DNA of 30,154 nt from CAYMQB01 sp964392665 (GTDB lineage Bacteria > Hydrothermota > E44-bin80), in NCBI GenBank assembly GCA_964392665.1, contig CAYMQB010000038.1, forward strand, positions 1-30,154, in the 5' to 3' direction. Position numbers and translations under genes: made by a program. The notes below the pieces were generated by a model, which was not told the DNA's origin, searched no databases, and saw nothing but the letters and a program-made list of their open reading frames with translations. The stretch's first letter is position 1. Every line of letters begins with the position of its first letter. Positions 24,441-30,154 of this stretch are shown here, in pieces.

Positions 24441-25079
24441 TTATATGATTTTCTGATTGTAACAGCGTGTAATGTTTACGATTTTTCTACCATCAATACC
24501 TTTCAGGACTTCTGCCTTCTCATCAGAGTTTAAAAGAGAAAGATATGATTTTGCGGAACCATAAATTATGAGATTTCCCTGTCTTTCAAGCATTTTAGTA
24601 AGTGTTTTCTTGTCTTTTGCTAAAATTTTAACTCCTCTTACAAGAATTATGTTATATTTCGACATAGTATTATCCAGGTTCGAGAGTTTTTGACAGATGA
24701 TACTAACATTTTGCAATTCAAGGCATGATTTAATATGGCGTAGAAAAACACATTTCCTCATATTCGATTCTATCAGGTCGATTTTGTTTTTGGTAAGCAT
24801 AATAGCAAGGGGAACACCTGGTAATCCATTGCCAGATCCAAGATCCATTAGTTTATCTCCATTGGCAGTGTTCAAGGTGTTCAGTATGGAAAGCGAATCG
24901 ATGATATGTCTCGTTATAAAATTATTCTGCTGGTTTTTAGAAATCAAATTTATGCTTTTATTCCATTTGAATAGCTCGTTGTAATAGATATAGAATTTTG
25001 TCGCCCCATTCTCCTGAATCTTGATGTGATACTTTCTCGTCAAATCCAGTAATGTGTTTATGAATTTTTGTCTATCCAT
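24441..25079 (-). CDS. rsmG: 16S rRNA (guanine527-N7)-methyltransferase
   Basis: Methylates G527 of 16S rRNA using SAM. It has 212 residues, normal for the family. Motifs: YYNELFKWNKSINLIS, then HIIDSLSIL, then the SAM site LMDLGSGNGLPGVPLAI, and LVRGVKILAK. Codons are noticeably AT/Asn/Lys/Ile-rich. The ATG at 25079 has no good ribosome site; a parS-like palindrome lies only 15 bases upstream. In many bacteria rsmG (gidB) sits beside parAB near the origin; here parAB are absent from the window and a Lon-like protease follows. Confidence 0.92.
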   Translation of the reverse strand: MDRQKFINTLLDLTRKYHIKIQENGATKFYIYYNELFKWNKSINLISKNQQNNFITRHIIDSLSILNTLNTANGDKLMDLGSGNGLPGVPLAIMLTKNKIDLIESNMRKCVFLRHIKSCLELQNVSIICQKLSNLDNTMSKYNIILVRGVKILAKDKKTLTKMLERQGNLIIYGSAKSYLSLLNSDEKAEVLKGIDGRKIVNITRCYNQKII

Positions 25080-25093
25080 AAAGGAATGTGGAA

Positions 25094-25109
25094 TGTTTCA
25101 CGTGAAGCA
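25094..25109. promoter_or_regulatory. parS-like centromere site
   Basis: TGTTTCACGTGAAGCA matches the ParB-binding consensus TGTTTCACGTGAAACA at 15 of 16 positions (the fourteenth base is G instead of A). It sits 15 bases upstream of the rsmG start on the minus strand. It is the only such match I see in the window. Confidence 0.7.
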
Positions 25110-25225
25110 AATCCCGAAGAGAACCATCGTTAGAAAAATATCGTGGTTATGAATTGTAAACACTGTAATACTTGTTATGTTATTATATTTCAGTAACTTA
25201 GCTTCAAGTAGTGAGGGTTTCACTG

Positions 25226-25726
25226 TTATCCGGCATCTTTGAAAATGTATTTGCAACCTTTGCATTGCCATGAGCTTCTCAAATTTTGCATACCACAATT
25301 TGGGCAAATCTTGTAAAAACTACTTTCCATAGCCTCGTCCAGATTTACTTCTGATTTCTTTTCTTCTTTCTCCGTTATGTATTGTTTGAACTCGTCTATA
25401 TCCTCTACTTTCTTGAAATCCTCTAACCTAGGATGATAAACCCAATCTTTGGCTTTAACCTTACCGTCTTGAATAAAAAAGATGAGGTCGGTTTTTGCAT
25501 ATGGACCGCGTACTTCCCCTTGTATTCTGTATTTCCAGTGAAAATCCTCACTTATATACTGCCTCATTCCCTTTATCTTAACGATTTCAATCCACTCATC
25601 TGTTTTTGCCATGTAAATCTCATCGTAACATGATATCATACCATTCTGCAATTTCTCAATTAGTTGTTCCTGTGTATATTCTCCCATGGTACTTTGCCCT
25701 CTTCTAACTGGTGCTTTTGTACTCAT
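25226..25726 (-). CDS. hypothetical protein with GYF2-like domain and C-terminal zinc ribbon
   Basis: A 166-residue protein. The central part FHWKYRIQGEVRGPYAKTDLIFFIQDGKVKAKDWVYHP resembles GYF_2-type domains ('...GPYS..EL...I..GKI...DLV'). A charged linker follows and then a C-terminal zinc ribbon, CPNCGMQN...WQCKGCKYIF. There is no membrane helix. The ATG at 25726 has GGGAGG on the minus strand and a strong promoter about 85 bases upstream. Function unknown; GYF2-like domains usually mediate protein contacts. Confidence 0.6.
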   Translation of the reverse strand: MSTKAPVRRGQSTMGEYTQEQLIEKLQNGMISCYDEIYMAKTDEWIEIVKIKGMRQYISEDFHWKYRIQGEVRGPYAKTDLIFFIQDGKVKAKDWVYHPRLEDFKKVEDIDEFKQYITEKEEKKSEVNLDEAMESSFYKICPNCGMQNLRSSWQCKGCKYIFKDAG

Positions 25727-25810
25727 GTTTTCCTCCCTATCATTGTTAAGCTACTGGGAAAAATATTTTCACATTTTTCCATATTTCTTTTCACTGTATC
25801 ATATTGTCTA

Positions 25811-25839
25811 ATTATACTAAGAATTTTCTCTTTAGTCAA
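25811..25839 (-). promoter_or_regulatory. promoter of the zinc-ribbon protein gene
   Basis: On the minus strand TTGACT (25834-25839), a 17-base spacer, a perfect TATAAT (25811-25816). Confidence 0.78.
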
Positions 25840-25884
25840 CCATTTTTTCTTTCTTCTCCATCAAAAACTCTGCTAAAAATTTAA

Positions 25885-25913
25885 TTGACATTTTTCAGGT
25901 TCTAAGATATATT
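25885..25913 (+). promoter_or_regulatory. iorAB promoter
   Basis: A perfect TTGACA (25885-25890), a 17-base spacer, TATATT (25908-25913). The leader to the iorA ATG is ~110 bases. The 25727-26027 gap is a divergent promoter region and holds no further gene. Confidence 0.78.
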
Positions 25914-26027
25914 CGATTGTGAGTGAATAACTTCAATGGTTTACCGTTGGAGCAAAAGGAAGATGTGTCAGTTAAAAGTAGGACAAGTCCTAATTAAGCG
26001 ATTAAAGAAAAGAGACCTGGAGGTAAT

Positions 26028-27770
26028 ATGAAAAGTCTGTTATCCGGAAACGAAGCGATAGCAAGAGGGGCTTACGAAGGTGGGTGTCATTTTGCCTCAG
26101 CTTATCCAGGGACACCAAGCACGGAAATCCTGGAGAACATAGCGAAATTTAAAGACAGTATCTACTGCGAGTGGTCAACGAACGAAAAAGTTGCTCTGGA
26201 GGTTGCAACCGGAGCAAGTTTCGCGGGTGCCAGAACCTTGACTGCAATGAAACATGTTGGTCTGAATGTAGCAGCAGATCCGTTTTTTTCCTTGAGCTAC
26301 ATTGGTGCGACAGGTGGTATAATAATAGTAAGCGCCGATGATCCGGGGATGCACTCATCCCAAAATGAACAGGATAACAGAAATTACGCACGAGCAGCAA
26401 AGGTTGCCATGCTTGAACCTTCGGACAGCCAGGAGGCAAAGGAACTAACGATAATAGGTTTTCAGATAAGTGAAGATTTTGACACGCCAGTCCTTCTGCG
26501 AATGACCACAAGGTTATGTCATTCAAAGAGCATAGTTGATTTGGGAGAACGCAAGGATATTCCTGTCAAAGGCTATGAAAAAGACATAAAGAAACGATTG
26601 GTTCTACCAGCACATGCAAGACTGAGACATACATTTGTTGAAAAACGAGCAAAAAAACTGTCCAAGTTTGCTGACAATTTTGAATATAATAGAATGGAAT
26701 TAAAAGACACATCAATTGGTATCATTACCAGTGGAATTTCATATCAGTATGCGAAAGAGGTTTTGCCAGACGCTTCCTTTTTGAAACTATCTTTCACCTA
26801 TCCCTTTCCATTTGAATTGATCGAAGCCTTCAGTAAAAAAGTAAGCAAACTCTATGTGGTAGAAGAAAATGACCCATTTCTGGAAACGGAAATAAAAGCA
26901 CATGGTATCGATATCGTCGGCAAAAAAATCATTCCGATGACAGGAGAACTTAATCCCTCTATCATAGCCAAAGCATTCGGTAAAAAGAGAACGTCGATTG
27001 TGGTAAAGAAAATGCCAGTCCTTCCCCCAAGACCACCTGCCCTTTGTCCAGGGTGTCCCCATACACCTGTGTTTTATGCAATAAACAAACTGAAACTAAC
27101 CGCAACTGGTGATATAGGATGTTATACCTTAGGAGCGCTTCCACCGCTCGATGCAATGGATACCTGTGTTGAGATGGGTGCGAGTTTGGGAAATGCCTTT
27201 GGTATGGAGAAAGTACTGGGAAAGGAATTTAGTAAAAAGCTTGTAGCAGTTATCGGTGATTCCACATTTTTCCACTCAGGCATTACACCTCTCGTCGATA
27301 TCGTATACAATAAAGGTATAACTACCGTAATCATTCTTGACAACAGGATAACCGCTATGACAGGTCATCAAGAAAATCCGGGTACAGGGAAAACATTAAT
27401 GGGTGAAGAAACTACGGAAATTAAAATAGAAAATCTTGCAAGAGCATGTGGCGTTAAGAATGTTTTTGTAGTTGACCCTTATAATCTTAAGGAATTCAAA
27501 ACATTACTAAAAAGAGAGGTTGCAAGAGAGGAGCCGAGTGTAATCGTGGCAAAAAGACCATGCGCTTTGCTTCGTCTACGAAATAAGGAAATTTCACGAC
27601 CTTTCTATGTAGATGAGGATGCATGCATTGGTTGCAAAATATGTCTTGGTCTTGGTTGTCCAGCAATTAGTATGGAAAACGAAAAGGCTATTATTAGTAA
27701 ACTCTTCTGCGTTGGCTGTGGTGTCTGCTCACAGATTTGTCCACCGGACGCAATAATTCAAGAACAGTAA
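26028..27770 (+). CDS. iorA: indolepyruvate:ferredoxin oxidoreductase, alpha subunit
   Basis: Oxidatively decarboxylates aryl-pyruvates (from Trp, Phe, Tyr) to aryl-acetyl-CoA, reducing ferredoxin. It has 580 residues. Order: the pyrimidine/transketolase-like domain (SGNEAIARGAYEGGC, AYPGTPSTEI, SADDPGMHSSQNEQDNR), the middle domain, the TPP domain (CPGCPHTPVFYAI, GDIGCYTLG, VIGDSTFFHSGI, LDNRITAMTGHQENPG), then a two-cluster ferredoxin tail (CIGCKICLGLGCP and CVGCGVCSQICPP). ATG 26028 follows GGAGGT. It is oxygen-sensitive in known members, supporting an anaerobe. Operon with iorB. Confidence 0.95.
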   Translation: MKSLLSGNEAIARGAYEGGCHFASAYPGTPSTEILENIAKFKDSIYCEWSTNEKVALEVATGASFAGARTLTAMKHVGLNVAADPFFSLSYIGATGGIIIVSADDPGMHSSQNEQDNRNYARAAKVAMLEPSDSQEAKELTIIGFQISEDFDTPVLLRMTTRLCHSKSIVDLGERKDIPVKGYEKDIKKRLVLPAHARLRHTFVEKRAKKLSKFADNFEYNRMELKDTSIGIITSGISYQYAKEVLPDASFLKLSFTYPFPFELIEAFSKKVSKLYVVEENDPFLETEIKAHGIDIVGKKIIPMTGELNPSIIAKAFGKKRTSIVVKKMPVLPPRPPALCPGCPHTPVFYAINKLKLTATGDIGCYTLGALPPLDAMDTCVEMGASLGNAFGMEKVLGKEFSKKLVAVIGDSTFFHSGITPLVDIVYNKGITTVIILDNRITAMTGHQENPGTGKTLMGEETTEIKIENLARACGVKNVFVVDPYNLKEFKTLLKREVAREEPSVIVAKRPCALLRLRNKEISRPFYVDEDACIGCKICLGLGCPAISMENEKAIISKLFCVGCGVCSQICPPDAIIQEQ

Positions 27771-27788
27771 GGGAATGAAGGAGTTGAA

Positions 27789-28361
27789 ATGAAAACCAAA
27801 ACGGTTATGATTTGTGGCGTAGGCGGTCAGGGGATTCTACTTGCGAGCGACCTACTCGCCACAGCTATGATGGATATGAAGATGGATGTGAAAAAGAGTG
27901 AGGTACACGGAATGTCCCAGAGGGGTGGAACCGTCGTAAGCAATGTTAAGTTTGGAGAGAAAGTCTTCTCACCTTTGATTGGCAAGGGGAATGTAGATAT
28001 AATACTTGCTTTCGAAAAACTTGAGGGGTTGAGACATATCGAATTTTTAAAAGAGAACGCTTCCATAATTGTTAATGATTTTGCAATAGACCCACTTCCA
28101 GTTGCTTCAGGGTTGGCTACTTATCCAGAGAATATTCTTTCTGTGATTAGGATGAACGTTAAAGACACAACAGTGATTAAAGGTTTTGAAATCGCAGAGA
28201 AGGCAGGCAACCCCAAAACTATGAATGTTGCTCTATTAGGCGCTCTTGGAAAGAAACTTAATACGGAGAAGAAAATCTGGTATCATGTAATCGAACAAAG
28301 ATTACCAGAGAAAACCTGGAAAATAAATAAAAGAGCATTTGAACTTGGTTACGAGTCTTGA
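27789..28361 (+). CDS. iorB: indolepyruvate:ferredoxin oxidoreductase, beta subunit
   Basis: The gamma-domain partner of IorA, 190 residues. The N-terminus MICGVGGQGILLASDLLA and SEVHGMSQRGGTVVSNVKFG are the family signatures. ATG 27789 follows GAAGGAGTTGAA, 18 bases after the iorA stop, so it is cotranscribed. The two subunits together form the complete enzyme. Confidence 0.94.
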   Translation: MKTKTVMICGVGGQGILLASDLLATAMMDMKMDVKKSEVHGMSQRGGTVVSNVKFGEKVFSPLIGKGNVDIILAFEKLEGLRHIEFLKENASIIVNDFAIDPLPVASGLATYPENILSVIRMNVKDTTVIKGFEIAEKAGNPKTMNVALLGALGKKLNTEKKIWYHVIEQRLPEKTWKINKRAFELGYES

Positions 28362-28372
28362 TTGTTTGTGAA

Positions 28373-28388
28373 AAATAGTAAGCTATTT
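28373..28388 (+). terminator. weak hairpin after iorB
   Basis: AAATAG (28373-28378) and CTATTT (28383-28388) pair around TAAG, then CGTTTT. The stem is short and AT-rich; it may only attenuate. Confidence 0.3.
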
Positions 28389-28418
28389 CGTTTTGACGTT
28401 GTGAGTTAAAAACCGCGT

Positions 28419-29183
28419 ATGTGCAAATTGAAAATGGATTTAGGCACTCTCTTCATTATTCATGGAATTGGAGAGCAGAAACCTGGTTACTCCAAAAAGT
28501 GGCAAGATAACATAAACTATTATTTGGTTCCTAATAAACTTCGTTTCGTTGAGATTTACTGGCAGGATATTTTTAGCAAGAAAACACTAAAGAAAAAATC
28601 TCTGGAGGAAACAGAACTTTACGATACGCTTTTTCGAATTCTTTCACAGAGAGTATTAAAAGAAAAGTTTGGTGCTATTCACTGGATTAAGGATGTGATT
28701 TTGGATTTTGTCAATTATCTTGTGGACAGCGAACTAAGAAACGATATCAAAAACTGCCTTAAAGTTCCGCTTCTAAAAAAGAATTACGAAAAACCTTTTT
28801 CAATAATAGCTCATTCCTGGGGGACTGTGATTTCCTACGATGTACTTTTTGATTTCGATCAGGACAGAATAGATTTCTCTCTTGATAAACTCTTCACTTT
28901 TGGTTCACCTCTATGGTTGCTTAAGGAAGCAGACGAAATTCTTTCGGTTTTACATTACAAAGGGGCAAAAAAGTTGAACAACATAAACAAGTGGATTAAC
29001 TCGTATGCAGAAGGTGATCCGATAGGAGGGACACTTAAATCTTTTAGCATTGATAAGGATTTTAGGGTGCCATCTATACCTGGAATAACACCTCATATTT
29101 CATACTTCGTCAAAAAGAACAAGTATGTATTAAAAAACACAATTGCAAAATCACTAAATGCAGGTTTATTGAAAAAACGTTAA
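28419..29183 (+). CDS. alpha/beta hydrolase-like protein
   Basis: A 254-residue protein. TLFIIHGIGEQKPGYSKKW provides the oxyanion-side HG motif. The nucleophile elbow is AHSWGTVISYDVLFDF, with Ser near residue 132. LFTFGSPLWLL is typical of lipase/esterase-like members, and a late His in ITPHISYF could be catalytic. There is no signal peptide. The start is ATG 28419 or 28434; neither has a clear ribosome site. It resembles the poorly characterised 'HGIGEQ' hydrolases. Substrate unknown. Cotranscription with iorAB is uncertain. Confidence 0.65.
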   Translation: MCKLKMDLGTLFIIHGIGEQKPGYSKKWQDNINYYLVPNKLRFVEIYWQDIFSKKTLKKKSLEETELYDTLFRILSQRVLKEKFGAIHWIKDVILDFVNYLVDSELRNDIKNCLKVPLLKKNYEKPFSIIAHSWGTVISYDVLFDFDQDRIDFSLDKLFTFGSPLWLLKEADEILSVLHYKGAKKLNNINKWINSYAEGDPIGGTLKSFSIDKDFRVPSIPGITPHISYFVKKNKYVLKNTIAKSLNAGLLKKR

Positions 29184-29383
29184 GATATTTTGCGTTCATT
29201 CTTTTAGTTAATCCTCTTGCATCTAAGTTCCTCGAATTCCTTACAATAAAAACTTGACGCTATGATAAGTATAGAAAACGATTTTAAGAACGCACACACA
29301 GCACTTTGGCTTCTCGTTGGCAGAACAAATACGAACTCACAAATTAATCATAAGTATTTGTCAAAATGAAATTGAAGGGCTAA

Positions 29384-30072
29384 CTATGGAGAGCGAAATA
29401 TACTATAGAATTGCTTTGCTACAAGAGATTGCTGCTTGAGAAAAAGTAGACCACCCGTATTGCCATTTGAGAAAAGCATAACATATGCAATTGTATCTGC
29501 TTCACCTGGTGCAAGGATAAACGGCCCTGAAGACATTGCCATTCTCTTGTCTGACGGGTCTGTATCAATACTATCTCCAAAGGGATTATATACTGGTGGT
29601 GTCACGGTAAAGTCATATCCTGCCATCGCAAGGAACCGTTCCCTGTCGATGTTTGCATCTATATCTCTTGTAAACTTCTTAAATGCTGTAAGCGGAATCT
29701 TTTCTCCAGGCATAATTAGAGTATCGGGATTAAGTGTATCCTGTCCAACTCTCACAGTATCATCTGCCCTCGGTCCTTGAAGTAATCTATACCCAATATA
29801 GTATGGGGGTAAGGCATCCCAGCTTGCTTCTTGCGATAGTGTATATGTGTATCCAAGATTCCGATGCCCATTGAATCTTTCAAGTCCTACCAGGTCATTA
29901 TCTGCATTCCCCACATCAAAATCGCCAACAATCCCAGCATACATATCCCTGATTGTGTCCGTTCCTGTTGTATCTGTATTCTCTATGATATATTCAAAAA
30001 AGAGCATATTCTCAAGCAAAGGTTGTGTCCAGGAAAAAGTATGTCTTGTAACAGTCAAGGGTATTGTGACAG
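29384..30072 (-). pseudogene. fragment of a large secreted beta-rich protein, cut by an insertion element
   Basis: On the minus strand, an open frame of ~228 codons with no own start: it runs from the element edge near 30072 (VTIPLTVTRHTFSWTQPLLE) to a stop at 29384. Segments such as FFEYIIENTDTTGTDTIRDM, GIVGDFDVGNADNDLVGLER and FILAPGEADTIAYVMLFSNG match a repetitive class of exported proteins I remember from uncultured anaerobic phyla. Upstream of 30072 the frame meets a stop at 30110 inside the element. The C-terminus (FYSIFRSP) also seems early for this class, and no sorting domain is present. The gap 29184-29383 shows no supported gene. Confidence 0.55.
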
Positions 30073-30154
30073 TGTCAGGTACACATTGTTTACTCGCTTC
30101 TGTCGAGGTTCAGAGGAATTCCCCAGTTGGGGTCAGGATAATTCCCCAGTTAGG
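30073..30154. mobile_element. end of an insertion element, IS21-like (partial, runs off the window)
   Basis: Starts TGTCAGGTACAC and carries two direct copies of AATTCCCCAGTT at 30117-30128 and 30140-30151 (period 23). Multiple terminal repeats of this kind, and a TGT... end, recall IS21-family ends. The transposase genes would lie outside the window. It interrupts the secreted-protein frame to its left. Confidence 0.5.

Noticed and set aside
29252..29275. Promoter at TTGACG near 29252
   Set aside because: The only -10-like TATAGA is 11 bases away and no gene follows on that strand.

Overview
The window is an AT-rich bacterial chromosome segment from what looks like an anaerobic, amino-acid-fermenting bacterium. 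The evidence is ferredoxin- and flavin-based redox genes (indolepyruvate:ferredoxin oxidoreductase, a NuoE/NuoF/GltD-type flavoprotein complex, an FMN glutamate synthase-like protein, glutamate dehydrogenase) and no visible respiratory oxidase. A fragment of a large secreted beta-rich protein at the right edge recalls proteins of uncultured lineages such as candidate division WOR-3 or relatives; this placement is a guess from memory. Promoters are close to the sigma-70 consensus (TTGACA, 17 bp, TATAAT-like) and most genes have strong AGGAGG-type ribosome sites.

Layout. 1-6.5 kb: a tightly overlapping operon (Cys-rich small protein, NuoE, a 1051-residue NuoF-GltD fusion, a NuoG/HydA-N-like iron-sulfur protein, a 31-residue ORF, then an FMN glutamate synthase-domain protein) ending at a good terminator. 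6.5-7.9 kb: glutamate dehydrogenase with its own promoter. 7.9-8.65 kb: a noncoding block with a heptad repeat and six tandem ~73-83 bp units, each carrying a copy of the 3' end of the adjacent tRNA-Leu(GAG) gene. 8.7-12.5 kb: FAD amine/amino-acid oxidoreductase, a ComFB-like protein, a pseudopilin-like protein and a UDP-HexNAc dehydrogenase. 12.5-13 kb: tRNA-Thr(UGU), tRNA-Tyr(GUA), tRNA-Gly(UCC). 13.2-17.9 kb: gyrA, a DnaA-box cluster (candidate origin), a MoxR ATPase, an ECF-type S component and dCMP deaminase. 18.1-20.9 kb: a decayed gene, a MATE exporter, and a RAYT-type transposon with perfect 29-bp inverted ends whose insertion abuts the MATE stop codon. 20.9-25.7 kb (minus strand): CGGC-domain protein, a conserved unknown, a Lon-like protease, rsmG with a parS-like site just upstream, and a zinc-ribbon protein. 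26-28.4 kb: iorA-iorB. 28.4-29.2 kb: an alpha/beta hydrolase. 29.4 kb to the end: a secreted-protein fragment cut by what looks like an IS21-type element end.

How it may work together (inference). Transamination of aromatic amino acids makes glutamate and aryl-pyruvates. IorAB oxidises the aryl-pyruvates with ferredoxin, glutamate dehydrogenase recycles 2-oxoglutarate, and the NuoEF-GltD/NuoG-like/GltB-like complex could balance NADH, NADPH, ferredoxin and glutamate.

The observations I consider most worth checking are the tRNA-Leu-derived tandem array, the DnaA-box cluster plus parS-like site (an origin-proximal signature), the fused electron-transfer operon with a glutamate synthase-like subunit, and the RAYT element.
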